The notes: generated from the sequence alone by a model not told the origin. Shown: positions 52,623-62,019, numbered from the stretch's first letter. The stretch: DNA of 64,000 nt from an uncultured Clostridia bacterium (GCA_944391625.1 CALXUG010000007.1:1-64000), one strand, 5' to 3'. A program made the numbers and translations.

Positions 52623-52702
52623 GATACTACACCAAATATGACGAACTCACGCTTAAACATTCTCAGCTATGATATTTTATTGAATAATAATATAAGAAAA
52701 CT

Positions 52703-52749
52703 AAAAGGGACAGCGTTACAGTTACAAGACTGCAATCGCTGCCCCTTTT
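52703..52749 (-). terminator. Intrinsic terminator
   Basis: AAAAGGGACAGCG pairs with CGCTGCCCCTTTT, with an inner ACAGT/ACTG stem. It lies just beyond the stop of the minus-strand LysR gene. Confidence 0.75.
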
Positions 52750-52800
52750 GCGTAGGTTATCTTTTGATGCCAGAGTATTTATATTTTGACAATATTACAA

Positions 52801-53691
52801 TCAATTATCAGGCAATTCAAATTCAAGTCGAAGTTTCTGCAAAAATCGCCCCGCCGCTCTTGAAAAAACCTGATATTTTTTCCATACGATACATAATCCT
52901 GCTTCTGAAACGGGAGACAGCGGTCGGAAGCAAAGATTGCTGTCTCCACTTGTGTTGATTAGTTTATCTAAAGCGATTGCGTAACCAAATCCCATTTTTA
53001 CAAAACGGGAAGCATTATACAGAAGATCGTAGGTCGCAACGATATTTAATTGCGATATATCTTTTCGCAGCCAAGCAATCATATCGCTGCTGATTGCTGT
53101 TTGATGTGATAAGATGAGGGGCTTATCCCATAAATCTTCGGCACAAACAGATTCCTTTTCAGCTAAAGGACTATCCTTTCGCATTAGAACTCCCCAAGTA
53201 TCTTTTACCGGAAGCCTGATAAAATCATACTTTGAAATATCAAAAGGTTCTACTAACAGACCGAAATCAATCAGACCTTTATCTAATCGTTCTACGATAT
53301 GTTCAGCGTCGCCGCTATAGATGTGATAGCGAATCAGGGGATATTCTCCCTGTAAATCTTTTGCTACTTTCGCAATCGTGGAAACGGCTTCGGTTTCGCC
53401 GCTGCCCATATAAATTTCACCGCTGATATTTTCGTCAGAGGAAGAAAGTTCAGATTTTGTTTTTTCCATTAGAGCAATCATTTCTTCGGCTCTTTTACGA
53501 AGCAGCATACCGTCCTCTGTTAAGGTGACTTTTTTACTTCCTCTGATAAGAAGCTGCTTTCCAACTTCATCTTCTAAATCCTTTAATTGTCTTGATAGCG
53601 GAGGCTGCGTCATATGCAAAGCTTCTGCTGCCTTTGTAATACTCTCTTCTCTTGCGACTGCAAGAAAGTATTGTAATACTCGAATATCCAA
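52801..53691 (-). CDS. LysR-type transcriptional regulator
   Basis: A 296-residue LysR protein with the classical N-terminal helix-turn-helix (ITKAAEALHMTQPPLSRQLK) and effector domain. It is divergent from the dehydrogenase/flavodoxin operon starting at 53834, the normal arrangement for LysR control of a neighbouring operon. The dyad at 53743-53765 is its likely operator and also overlaps its own promoter. Confidence 0.93.
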   Translation of the reverse strand: MDIRVLQYFLAVAREESITKAAEALHMTQPPLSRQLKDLEDEVGKQLLIRGSKKVTLTEDGMLLRKRAEEMIALMEKTKSELSSSDENISGEIYMGSGETEAVSTIAKVAKDLQGEYPLIRYHIYSGDAEHIVERLDKGLIDFGLLVEPFDISKYDFIRLPVKDTWGVLMRKDSPLAEKESVCAEDLWDKPLILSHQTAISSDMIAWLRKDISQLNIVATYDLLYNASRFVKMGFGYAIALDKLINTSGDSNLCFRPLSPVSEAGLCIVWKKYQVFSRAAGRFLQKLRLEFELPDN

Positions 53692-53728
53692 AAGAGCTTT
53701 CCCCTCCTTGATTTTTGTTTACGGCTTT

Positions 53729-53765
53729 ATTATAGTACACACTTGCATACCTTTCAAGTATGCAA
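53729..53765 (-). promoter_or_regulatory. LysR promoter with overlapping dyad operator
   Basis: On the minus strand: TTGAAA (53757-53752), 17-bp spacer, TATAAT (53734-53729). The perfect dyad TTGCATAC-N7-GTATGCAA (53743-53765) overlaps the -35 and the spacer. It contains the T-N11-A core of LysR boxes and is placed for autorepression and activation of the divergent operon. Confidence 0.75.
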
Positions 53766-53833
53766 AGCCATTCAATATATATATTTGATATTCTGCACTT
53801 CTGAATTTATACTACAGGCAAGGAGGTAAAGCA

Positions 53834-54064
53834 ATGGCGGAAGCACACGATACCTATAAAAATATTTATCAAAATTTGATTGATGCAGGTTGTGATAAAA
53901 GTATTACAGAAAAATGCATGCTTCTTGTGAAAGAAGGACGGATTTTTGATATGCTCCCTATTCTCACAAAACATCGTAAATGCCTGCTTGATTCAGTGCA
54001 CAAAAGTCAAAAGCAAATTGATTGCCTGGACTACTTAATCTATTCACTAAAAAAACAAAAATAA
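53834..54064 (+). CDS. Small protein of unknown function
   Basis: A 76-residue, Lys/Cys-containing, helical protein with an excellent AAGGAGG site. It resembles small clostridial proteins with a C-D/S-K-x(4)-C segment, the LP-x-L-x-x-HRK block and a C-terminal QKQIDCLDYLIY helix, but I know no function. First gene of the LysR-divergent operon, 15 bp before the alcohol dehydrogenase gene. Confidence 0.75.
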   Translation: MAEAHDTYKNIYQNLIDAGCDKSITEKCMLLVKEGRIFDMLPILTKHRKCLLDSVHKSQKQIDCLDYLIYSLKKQK

Positions 54065-54079
54065 ACGGAGGAAACCATT

Positions 54080-55252
54080 ATGAACGATTTTATTTTTCAC
54101 AATCCCGACAAGGTATATTTCGGAAAAAACCAACTTGAACATCTCTCTGAGGAATTATTGAAATTCGGAAAAAAGGTTTTGCTGGTCTATGGCGGCGGCT
54201 CTATTAAAAAGAATGGTCTTTACGACAGTATCGTAACCATTGCCAAGAACAGCGACATTGAGCTGTTCGAGCTTTCCGGCGTTGAGCCGAATCCAAGACA
54301 TTCCACGGTCAATAAAGGGGCGGCAATTTGCAAAAAAGAAAATATCAGCGTTGTTCTTGCTGCGGGCGGCGGCTCGACAATCGACTGCGCCAAAGGAATT
54401 GCCGCAGCCGCACTTACCGAAAATGCCGATGTGTGGCCGCTTGTATCTAACGGAGTATGGGTAACGGAAGCTCTGCCCGTTGTCGCTATTCTTACAAATG
54501 CTGCAACCGGCTCGGAAATGGACGCTTGGAGCGTTATTTCCAATATGGATACAAACGAAAAAATAGGTCTTGGCGGTACTGCTCTTATTCCGAGAGTCGC
54601 ATTTGAAAATCCCGAATACAGCTATACGCTTCCGTCTTATCAAACTGCCTGCGGTGCTTTTGATATATTCAATCACATTTTGGATAACTACTACCTTGCA
54701 GGAGAAGCGACTTTTGATCTGCTGCTTGAAATGCAAGAGGCAGTTATGCGTACCGTAGTAAAATGGACGCCTGTTGCAATGAAAGAACCTGAAAATTATG
54801 AGGCAAGAGCAAATCTGATGTGGGCGTCCTCTATGGCATTAAACTCAATTCTTGACGGAGGAACGGTACACGGCTGTGCTTGCCACTTTATGGAGCACGA
54901 GCTTTCCGCTTACTATGATATTACACACGGACACGGGCTTGCGATTGTAACCCCTCGTTGGCTTACTTATATTCTGGATGAAGCCACTGCTCCCGCAATT
55001 TACCGCCTTGGCGTAAAGGTGTTCGGTATTCCCGAAAATCTCTCTGCAATGGACGGAGCGAAAAAAGCGATTGAAGCAGTTACAGATTTCTGCTTTAACA
55101 CGCTCGGTTTACAGCCTAACCTTTCCGATTTAGGCATTGATGAAAAGCACTTTAAGGTTATGGCGGAACACGCCTGTGCCGCCGGCTCGATAACAGGTCC
55201 GAAAGAGCTAACCCCGGCTGATGTTGAGGAAATTTTCAAGATGTGCTTATAA
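54080..55252 (+). CDS. Iron-containing alcohol dehydrogenase
   Basis: A 390-residue group-III (butanol dehydrogenase-like) enzyme. GGGSTIDCAKGI binds the cofactor; GAFDIFNHILDNY and HFMEHELSAYYDITHGHG hold the metal ligands. It is a third paralogue in the window, similar in length to those at 33275 and 47923. Cytosolic aldehyde reductase/alcohol dehydrogenase. GC content is higher than that of the upstream flavodoxin genes. GGAGGAAA site. Confidence 0.93.
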   Translation: MNDFIFHNPDKVYFGKNQLEHLSEELLKFGKKVLLVYGGGSIKKNGLYDSIVTIAKNSDIELFELSGVEPNPRHSTVNKGAAICKKENISVVLAAGGGSTIDCAKGIAAAALTENADVWPLVSNGVWVTEALPVVAILTNAATGSEMDAWSVISNMDTNEKIGLGGTALIPRVAFENPEYSYTLPSYQTACGAFDIFNHILDNYYLAGEATFDLLLEMQEAVMRTVVKWTPVAMKEPENYEARANLMWASSMALNSILDGGTVHGCACHFMEHELSAYYDITHGHGLAIVTPRWLTYILDEATAPAIYRLGVKVFGIPENLSAMDGAKKAIEAVTDFCFNTLGLQPNLSDLGIDEKHFKVMAEHACAAGSITGPKELTPADVEEIFKMCL

Positions 55253-55284
55253 AGGGGCGCAAGCAATGAAAAGGTGAATAGAAT

Positions 55285-55818
55285 ATGAAGATTTTAGTGT
55301 TAAATGGCAGTCCAAGGCCGGAAGGAAATACAAAAAGGATGATAAATGCTTTTCGGGAAGGTGCAGAAAGTTCCGGTCATAAGGTTGATATTATTGATGT
55401 ATGCAAAAAAAGAATTTCGGGATGTCTTGCCTGTGAATACTGCCATACCAAGAGTGGCGGGGAATGCGTTCAAAAAGATGATATGCGGGAAATATACACC
55501 TTGCTCCGGGACGCAGAAATGCTGATAATCGCTTCGCCCATTTATTATCATGGGATTACAGGGCAACTTAAATGTGTGATTGACCGCTTTTATGCGGCAG
55601 CATACCCCCAAAAGCCTCCGCACCTGAAAAAAGTAGCGATGATATTAAGTTCCGGTGATGCTGACATGTATGACGGTGCAATGTTTTCTTTTCAGGGAGA
55701 TTTTTTGGATTATCTTGGTTTGGAAAATGCAGGAGTTTTTACAGCACATGGCGCCGAAAATGGTTCAGGCAAAAAAACAGACGAACTTTATCATTTCGGA
55801 AAAACTCTAGCGGACTAA
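55285..55818 (+). CDS. Flavodoxin family FMN reductase
   Basis: A 177-residue NADPH-dependent FMN-reductase/iron-sulfur-flavoprotein-type protein. NGSPRPEGNTKRM binds FMN phosphate; CLACEYCHTKSGGECVQKDD is the short Cys-rich loop seen in Isf-like relatives; SPIYYHGITGQLKC is the third flavin loop. Probably passes electrons between NAD(P)H, flavin and small acceptors in the cytosol. Second enzyme gene of the operon. Confidence 0.88.
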   Translation: MKILVLNGSPRPEGNTKRMINAFREGAESSGHKVDIIDVCKKRISGCLACEYCHTKSGGECVQKDDMREIYTLLRDAEMLIIASPIYYHGITGQLKCVIDRFYAAAYPQKPPHLKKVAMILSSGDADMYDGAMFSFQGDFLDYLGLENAGVFTAHGAENGSGKKTDELYHFGKTLAD

Positions 55819-55856
55819 AAACAGAACAGAAATAGGAAAAACAGGAGGAATAAATT

Positions 55857-56801
55857 ATGGATACAAAAACACCTAAAATCGCATTGGGCGCTTGGTCTTG
55901 GGGTGCTGGAGCAGCTGGTGGCGATCAAGTATTCGGAAATCATTTATCTGAAAGTGATTTACAGCCTGTGTTTAATAGGGCTATGGAATGTGGTTTAACT
56001 TTATGGGATACCGCTGCCGTTTACGGTGAGGGAAGTTCTGAGCGTATTCTCGGAACTTTCCTAAAAGATGTACGCCGGGAAGAGGTCATTCTTTCCACAA
56101 AATTTACGCCGCAGATTGCCAGCGATTCACCGGACGCAATGCAGGAAATGCTGGACGGAAGCAAAGAACGTCTGCATGTAGATGTGATTGATCTCTATTG
56201 GATTCACAATCCTTTTGATGTGGAGAAGTGGACACCGAAGCTAATTCCGCTGGTAAAGAGCGGCCAGATCAAGGCGATTGGTGTTTCCAATCACAACCTT
56301 GCGGAAATTAAGCGGGCAAATGAAATTTTGAATGAAGCGGGTTTGAAAATCTCCGCTGTGCAAAACCACTTCAGTCTGTTACATCGATCTTCAGAGCGCG
56401 CCGGGATTCTGGACTATTGCAAGGAAAACGGCATTACTTTTTATGCCTATATGGTATTGGAACAGGGCGCTTTGACAGGCAAATACAACAAAGAGCACCC
56501 GTTCTCCGCCGGGACAGGTCGGGGAGATTCCTACAACCCGCATTTAGCAGAGATTGAAGTATTAGTAACCGAACTGAAAAAGGTCGGTGAAAAATATAAC
56601 GCCAGCCCCGCACAAATCGCAACGGCTTGGGCAATCGCAAAAGGTACGCTTCCGATTATCGGCGTTACAAAAGTAAAGCAGGTGGAAGAAGCGGCGGTTT
56701 CTGCTCGAATTACATTGACTGCTGATGAAATTGACCGCTTAGAAAAATTGGGCGATGGATCGGGCGTTCATACTCTGCGTGAATGGGAAAAGGAGATGTA
56801 A
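55857..56801 (+). CDS. Aldo/keto reductase
   Basis: A 314-residue NADPH-dependent reductase with a TIM barrel. The catalytic tetrad is visible: Asp and Tyr in LWDTAAVYGEGSSE, Lys in STKFTP and His in YWIHNP; the C-terminal cofactor loop is present (PIIGVTKVKQVEEA). Reduces aldehydes or ketones. Cytosolic. GGAGGAA site. Follows the FMN reductase gene and is 3 bp from the acetyltransferase gene. Confidence 0.92.
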   Translation: MDTKTPKIALGAWSWGAGAAGGDQVFGNHLSESDLQPVFNRAMECGLTLWDTAAVYGEGSSERILGTFLKDVRREEVILSTKFTPQIASDSPDAMQEMLDGSKERLHVDVIDLYWIHNPFDVEKWTPKLIPLVKSGQIKAIGVSNHNLAEIKRANEILNEAGLKISAVQNHFSLLHRSSERAGILDYCKENGITFYAYMVLEQGALTGKYNKEHPFSAGTGRGDSYNPHLAEIEVLVTELKKVGEKYNASPAQIATAWAIAKGTLPIIGVTKVKQVEEAAVSARITLTADEIDRLEKLGDGSGVHTLREWEKEM

Positions 56802-56804
56802 ATT

Positions 56805-57383
56805 TTGAATGCCGAAGAAATAATCAAGTGTTTTACCGATAACATTGAGCCGGACGAAGAAAAGAAATTAACCGCCGATGAATTGTTTCAGGAAGCGATA
56901 AAAATAACAATGGAAATGAACAATCAGTACCATACGCCGGAGGAGCTTCGGGAGATTATGAGCCGTTTGACGGGAAAGCAAATTGATGATACTTTCCGCT
57001 TGTTTCCCCCGTTTTACACAGACTTTGGAAAAAACATTTCTATCGGGAAAGATGTGTTTATCAACTCCGGCTGCCATTTTCAAGATCAAGGCGGTATTTC
57101 AATCGGGGACGGTACGCTGATCGGTCATAATGTGGTATTGGCTACTATCAATCACGATTTGATACCAGGCAACGGTAGAAAAAATCATTATGCACCTATT
57201 AAATTGGGTAAAAATGTGTGGATTGGTTCAAATGCAACCGTCTTACCGGGGGTAACAGTTGGCGATTGGGCGGTTATCGCAGCAGGTGCAGTTGTTACAA
57301 AAGATGTGCCGCCCTACACGGTTGTAGGCGGTACACCTGCAAAATTTATCAAAAAAGTGAAAGATGAGGCGGTGTCTAAATGA
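56805..57383 (+). CDS. Hexapeptide-repeat sugar O-acetyltransferase-like protein
   Basis: A 192-residue left-handed beta-helix acetyltransferase of the maltose/galactoside acetyltransferase (LacA/Maa) type: ECF-like N-terminal helices, then hexapeptide repeats from about 70 to 180, with catalytic His in [17 protein letters not shown] and [17 protein letters not shown]. Transfers acetyl from acetyl-CoA to a sugar or other hydroxyl. TTG start behind GGAG. Overlaps the next gene by ATGA. Confidence 0.87.
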   Translation: MNAEEIIKCFTDNIEPDEEKKLTADELFQEAIKITMEMNNQYHTPEELREIMSRLTGKQIDDTFRLFPPFYTDFGKNISIGKDVFINSGCHFQDQGGISIGDGTLIGHNVVLATINHDLIPGNGRKNHYAPIKLGKNVWIGSNATVLPGVTVGDWAVIAAGAVVTKDVPPYTVVGGTPAKFIKKVKDEAVSK

Positions 57384-57958
57384 AAAAAGTATTAGCAATC
57401 AACGGAAGTGCAAGAAAGGACGGCAATACGGCTATTCTTATCAATACAATATTTGAAAAACTGAATAAAGCGGGAATCGAAACAGAAATGGTACAGTTTT
57501 CCGGTAATGTGATAGAACCCTGCAAAGCGTGTTGGGCATGTGGTGGACAGAAAAATTGCGTTCACCGCAAGGATATGTTTCGGGAAGTATTTGATAAGAT
57601 GAAGAATGCAGACGGAATTATTCTCGGCTCTCCGGTTTATTCCGCAAATATATCGGCAAATATGCAGGCGTTTTTAGAGCGTGCAGCGGTTGTCTGTGAT
57701 ATGAATCCCGGTTTGCTGAAACATAAAGCAGGAGCCTCCGTTGCCGCAGCAAGGCGAGGCGGTGCATTGAACGCTATTGATTCAATGAATCACTTCTTTC
57801 TGAATCACGAAATGTTTGTGGTAGGAAGCACCTATTGGAATATGGCATACGGACAAATGCCCGGTGATATTCAGCAAGACGAAGAAGCCCTTTCTAATAT
57901 GAGCAATCTTGCAGAAAACATGATTTGGCTTCTTAAAAAAATTAAGAGGGAGGAATAG
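57380..57958 (+). CDS. Flavodoxin family FMN reductase (iron-sulfur flavoprotein-like)
   Basis: A 192-residue protein with [13 protein letters not shown] as FMN-phosphate loop, and [13 protein letters not shown], a compact cysteine motif as in Isf-type flavoproteins that hold a 4Fe-4S cluster. The C terminus ([20 protein letters not shown]) is the intact equivalent of the remnant at 47677-47906. Translationally coupled to the acetyltransferase gene and followed 2 bp later by the lipoprotein fusion gene. Confidence 0.88.
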   Translation: MKKVLAINGSARKDGNTAILINTIFEKLNKAGIETEMVQFSGNVIEPCKACWACGGQKNCVHRKDMFREVFDKMKNADGIILGSPVYSANISANMQAFLERAAVVCDMNPGLLKHKAGASVAAARRGGALNAIDSMNHFFLNHEMFVVGSTYWNMAYGQMPGDIQQDEEALSNMSNLAENMIWLLKKIKREE

Positions 57959-57960
57959 AG

Positions 57961-59436
57961 ATGAAATGCCTTGAAACGCTTTTCCTCGTGCTTACTCTTT
58001 TGTTCAGTGCAGGTTGCGGTGAAAGTGCGGGAGAAGCACAACCGAATACACCGCCCAATAATGCAAATACAGAAATTGTAAGCGAGGATCAAACAATGGA
58101 AAGCAACGAAAACAACACATTGGTTGTGTATTTTTCGGCTACCGGTACAACAGAAAAGGTTGCCGAGTATGCCGCTGATATACTTCATGCAGATATTTAT
58201 GAAATCGTCCCCGAAGTCCCCTATACCGATAAAGATTTAGCCTATTATACAGGAGGTCGAGCTGACAGGGAGCAAGATGATTCATCCGCTCGCCCCGCCA
58301 TTTTAAGTGACGTTGAAAACATGGAGCAATATGACACTATACTTTTAGGCTATCCGATTTGGCACGGGCAAGCACCGAGAATTATCAGCACTTTTCTTGA
58401 AAGATATGATTTTTCCGGTAAGACAATTATCCCATTCTGTACTTCACACAGTAGCGGAATTGGAACGAGTGACACAAATCTGTATTCACTGGCAGCAAAT
58501 GCCGAATGGCTTAATGGAGAGCGCTTTTCGGCTGACACTTCAAGAGAAGAAGTACAAACATGGTTGGATTCGTTAGGCTTAATATCCGATACTACCGCAG
58601 AAGTCGGCGTATTCAACTTTGAGACTCATACTGTAATGCTCAACAGCGGCTATGAAATGCCGATCAATGGTTTGGGAACATACAGCCTTCACGGTGACGA
58701 GTGTATCAATTCTGTCAAATCTGCTCTATCTAATGGTGTACGGCTTATTGATACCGCTTCGGCTTACGGAAATGAGGAAGAAATCGGACAGGCAATTCGT
58801 GAAGCAATCGACGAGGGAATTATCAAAAGAGAGGATATTTTTGTTACCACAAAGCTCTATCCGGGAAGTGAAATGGAAAATCCAGAGGCTGCCATTCAAG
58901 ATTGCTTAGACAGGCTGAATATTGGTTATGTGGATATGATGTTGCTCCACCATCCTGACCCTAACGATGTGAAAGCATATAAAGCGATGGAAAAGTTTGT
59001 AGCGGACGGTAAGATTCGTTCTATTGGTCTTTCTAACTGGTATGTGGAGGAATTGACGGAATTTTTGCCGCAAGTAGATACTGTTCCTGCGCTGATACAG
59101 AACGAAATCCACCCCTATTATCAAGAAAATGAGGTCATTCCGTTTATCCAGGAAAAAGGCATTGTCGTTCAGGGCTGGTATCCCCTTGGAGGCAGAGGGC
59201 ATACAGGCGAGCTTTTGGGCGATTCGGTGATTTCTGAAATTGCTAACGCTCACGGCGTATCTTCCGCACAGGTCATTTTGCGTTGGAATCTGCAAAAAGG
59301 TGTTGTTGTAATTCCCGGTTCCAGCAATCCCGACCACATTAAGGAGAATACCGAACTGTATCATTTCGCCTTGACTGAGGACGAAATGAACCGTATAAAT
59401 GCTCTTGACCGTGGCGAAAAGCACGATTGGTATTAA
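57961..59436 (+). CDS. Lipoprotein fusion of flavodoxin and aldo/keto reductase
   Basis: A 491-residue predicted lipoprotein. Signal ends at FSAGC with Cys19; an Asn/Pro-rich linker runs to about 50; a flavodoxin_4 domain (about 55-205) has SATGTTEK as phosphate loop; an aldo/keto reductase domain (about 215-490) has all four catalytic residues: Asp and Tyr in LIDTASAYGNEEE, Lys in TTKLYPG, His in LLHHPDP. The continuous frame shows no join artefact. NADPH is not expected outside the cell, so the reductase may take electrons from the flavodoxin, or export may be incomplete (both inferred). Last gene of the operon. Confidence 0.87.
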   Translation: MKCLETLFLVLTLLFSAGCGESAGEAQPNTPPNNANTEIVSEDQTMESNENNTLVVYFSATGTTEKVAEYAADILHADIYEIVPEVPYTDKDLAYYTGGRADREQDDSSARPAILSDVENMEQYDTILLGYPIWHGQAPRIISTFLERYDFSGKTIIPFCTSHSSGIGTSDTNLYSLAANAEWLNGERFSADTSREEVQTWLDSLGLISDTTAEVGVFNFETHTVMLNSGYEMPINGLGTYSLHGDECINSVKSALSNGVRLIDTASAYGNEEEIGQAIREAIDEGIIKREDIFVTTKLYPGSEMENPEAAIQDCLDRLNIGYVDMMLLHHPDPNDVKAYKAMEKFVADGKIRSIGLSNWYVEELTEFLPQVDTVPALIQNEIHPYYQENEVIPFIQEKGIVVQGWYPLGGRGHTGELLGDSVISEIANAHGVSSAQVILRWNLQKGVVVIPGSSNPDHIKENTELYHFALTEDEMNRINALDRGEKHDWY

Positions 59437-59722
59437 ATTGCATTTTCTTTGAAAAAATTTGTGTGATAACACAGAGTACAAATTTGCAAATAGTAAAGAG
59501 GTGGTTTTCTGGGACGGTAGTTGTCTAATCCAATGGCTCTTGTAAGTGATGATTCATTCTTTCTTTTTGTCGTAGAAAGCATTTATATTTGTTTTGTGTT
59601 GGCAATCCGCTGCTTTATTTTAACTGTTGGTTAATTTTTGCAACCAATCATGTAACAATTGCTCCATTGTATCCCCAGGGTATCTTTGCTATGATGAAAA
59701 TATAAAACAGAACGGAGGTGCA
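59437..59722. other. Intergenic region with right copy of 61-bp repeat
   Basis: No gene seen. Contains the repeat at 59574-59634 and the promoter region of the XRE regulator. Confidence 0.6.
59574..59634 (+). repeat. 61-bp direct repeat, right copy
   Basis: Identical to 52562-52622. The sequences beyond the repeat differ on both sides. Marks the right boundary of the LysR-divergent operon segment. Confidence 0.93.
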
Positions 59723-60766
59723 ATGGTGAAGATTAATCAAATCATTCGTACAAAACGAAAAGAATTATCTTTGACTCAAGAGCAGATGGCAGAATCGTTA
59801 GGAGTGTCCGCTTCGGCGGTAAATAAATGGGAGAAAGGCAGCACATATCCCGATATTACATTGTTGCCGGCGTTGGCGCGATTGCTGAAAACAGACCTGA
59901 ATACACTGCTGTCATTTCATGATGATTTAACCGACAGTGAGATTGAAACATTTGTGAACGAGCTTGATCGTATGGTTCAGGAGCAGGATTATCAAAGTGC
60001 GTTTCAAGCAGCAATGGACAAGATTCATGATTATCCCACCTGTGATAATTTGATATATGCAATCATTATTTATTTAGAAGGGGCGTTATTTCTTTATACT
60101 GTACCAGAACCGGAGCAGTATAGAGAAATATTGCAGCCGTTTTATGAGCGGCTGGCGGCAAGTGAAATTCCGGAAATAAAGGATATGGCAGTTAGTATGT
60201 TGATTTCCTATGCCTGTAATCAGGGGGCATTTGCAAAAGCAGAGGAACTCATTCAGGGGTTGCCGTCTTCCTCTATTGACAAGGAAGAACGGTTAGCCAT
60301 TCTTTATCAGCAGCAGAAACAGTATCAGGATGCGGAAAAAATATGGGAGCATCGTATACGCCACGGTGTTACAGCTATACAGACTGCTTTGATGAATCTG
60401 TTGGAAATTGCGTTGTTGGAAAATGAGAATGATGCTGAATTTTTTGCAGATACATATGAAGCTGTTACCCGCCAATTTTGTTTACCGGAGTGGATGTACT
60501 ACAATGCGCATTTGCGACTTGCCATAGAAAAGAAAGATAAAGCGGCGAGCATGGCCATCCTTCAAAAAATGCTGCCTGCTATGAAACAAGACTGGAATCC
60601 GCAGGATTACCGATTGTACCGCAATACGGAATACAGTAATGCGGCATTTTTGACTGGCAGGTTAGCCGATATACTTTGTGATGAACTGCTTAGTGATAAA
60701 GAATATGTTTTTCTTGGTGATTGTCCTGAGCTGAAAACGCTGATTGAACAGGTGAAAGGCCAATGA
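59723..60766 (+). CDS. XRE-family regulator with TPR-like C terminus
   Basis: A 347-residue protein. Residues about 5-60 are a helix-turn-helix of the lambda-repressor type (LSLTQEQMAESLGVSASAVNKWE). The rest is all-helical with tetratricopeptide-like repeats (QQKQYQDAEKIWEHRI and similar), as in Rgg/PlcR-type sensors. It probably responds to a peptide or small molecule. ATG at 59723 has GGAGG 4-5 bp upstream. Target unknown; the redox island lies just upstream. Confidence 0.88.
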   Translation: MVKINQIIRTKRKELSLTQEQMAESLGVSASAVNKWEKGSTYPDITLLPALARLLKTDLNTLLSFHDDLTDSEIETFVNELDRMVQEQDYQSAFQAAMDKIHDYPTCDNLIYAIIIYLEGALFLYTVPEPEQYREILQPFYERLAASEIPEIKDMAVSMLISYACNQGAFAKAEELIQGLPSSSIDKEERLAILYQQQKQYQDAEKIWEHRIRHGVTAIQTALMNLLEIALLENENDAEFFADTYEAVTRQFCLPEWMYYNAHLRLAIEKKDKAASMAILQKMLPAMKQDWNPQDYRLYRNTEYSNAAFLTGRLADILCDELLSDKEYVFLGDCPELKTLIEQVKGQ

Positions 60767-60840
60767 TGTTTATAATATCTTCTATGTGAGCGAGTATAGA
60801 AACAGTAACCGTACAAACGGTTATCATACAAGCTGCATGA

Positions 60841-60898
60841 AAACCATCTGCCATAACAGCTGGATTTTGCACGGTTGATTGTTGCAGATGGTTTTTTA
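60841..60898 (+). terminator. Intrinsic terminator
   Basis: AAACCATCTGC pairs with GCAGATGGTTT, then TTTATA. It ends the XRE gene transcript. Confidence 0.8.
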
Positions 60899-60954
60899 TA
60901 TGGAGATATGGTAAGATTGAAAAAGACGATTAAATTTGGCGGGAGGGGTTACAC

Positions 60955-61347
60955 TTGATAACGGCAAGCATAAAGGCCACTTTACAAAGTGATATTCATA
61001 AAGTCTGGGAAGTGGTTTTGGATGTTGAGCATTATACTTGGCGCAGTGATTTGAGTAGGACAGAGCGCATCCATGAAAAACAGTTTATTGAATATACTAA
61101 GGATAACTATCCTACAACATTTACGGTTACTGCTGCAGAGCCTTATAAACGATGGGAGTTTGATATGGAAAATACCAGAATGAACGGCCATTGGGTAGGC
61201 ACGTTTGTTGCCAGAGGCGATGAAACGGAAGTAGAGTTTACAGAACATATCACGGTGAAAAAAATCTTTTTGAAGCCTTTTGTAAAAGCTTATCTGAAAA
61301 AGCAGCAAGCGCAATTTATTTCGGATTTGAAAAAAGCGTTGTCATAA
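60955..61347 (+). CDS. SRPBCC-fold protein
   Basis: A 130-residue START/Bet v1-like protein: an opening strand and helix (DIHKVWEVVLDVEHY), a central beta sheet (YKRWEFDMENTRMNGHWVG), and a long C-terminal helix that covers the hydrophobic pocket. Proteins of this fold bind lipids or other hydrophobic ligands. TTG start 6 bp after GGGAGGGG. Single-gene unit. Confidence 0.8.
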   Translation: MITASIKATLQSDIHKVWEVVLDVEHYTWRSDLSRTERIHEKQFIEYTKDNYPTTFTVTAAEPYKRWEFDMENTRMNGHWVGTFVARGDETEVEFTEHITVKKIFLKPFVKAYLKKQQAQFISDLKKALS

Positions 61348-61426
61348 TTAAAGAATATATCTGTTTTACTGTAACGTTATTTTGGTGAACATATTGCCGT
61401 GTTCAAATTTTTTACCATCGTTTATA

Positions 61427-61473
61427 AATAATGCCCCCAAGTGATTTTTGTAAACCATCTGGAGGCATTATTA
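61427..61473. terminator. Terminator-like hairpin
   Basis: AATAATGCC-CCCA pairs with TGGAGGCATTATT around a loop of about 20 nt. It lies between the SRPBCC (+) and lipoprotein (-) genes; T-runs are short. Confidence 0.55.
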
Positions 61474-61533
61474 TGGAATCGGTGTATTTTCTGTGTAGTT
61501 ATGTGATGGTGCAGTTCTATGCACAGTTTGTTT

Positions 61534-62019
61534 TTATGATTCTAAAAATTGAAAAGATTCTGTCACAACTGCAGATTGTTCCGGCCATGTTTCAAATAAA
61601 GTAAAGCTGTCACTTCCTTCTGCAAAAGGATTGGATTGCAGCCCATTCAGAATGATTACCCGATCATCAGCCGAGCGTCCTAATTCTGTGCCTGCCGGGC
61701 CGCCTTCTGCCTGCATCTGTTCCCATGCGGATAAACTCATTTCATCAAAGGATAAAACCTGTACAGGCTCTTCTTCATTTGTGTAATAAATGTGCAGTGT
61801 CTGAATGGTTTCTCCATAAGCATCTACGGTTGTGATTTCGCTGGTCATGTGTTCAGCCAGAAATGCAGGAAGTTGGGTAGAAAAGCCCAGTTCTGTGCTT
61901 TCAAACGGAACTGCGGACTGTTCTGCATCATTAGGTGCAGTGTCACCTCCACAGCCTGTCAAAGCAAGGCAGAATGCGGTGAAAACCGCAAGTACAAGAA
62001 GAATTTTTGATTTTTTCAT
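61534..62019 (-). CDS. Lipoprotein of unknown function
   Basis: A 161-residue predicted lipoprotein: signal ends at LALTGC with Cys23, then a compact acidic domain of about 130 residues beginning with a STELGFSTQLP strand. It may adopt a beta-sandwich fold, but no family was recognised. GGAGCGATGCC region gives a ribosome binding site before the ATG. Divergent from fhs. Confidence 0.7.
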   Translation of the reverse strand: MKKSKILLVLAVFTAFCLALTGCGGDTAPNDAEQSAVPFESTELGFSTQLPAFLAEHMTSEITTVDAYGETIQTLHIYYTNEEEPVQVLSFDEMSLSAWEQMQAEGGPAGTELGRSADDRVIILNGLQSNPFAEGSDSFTLFETWPEQSAVVTESFQFLES

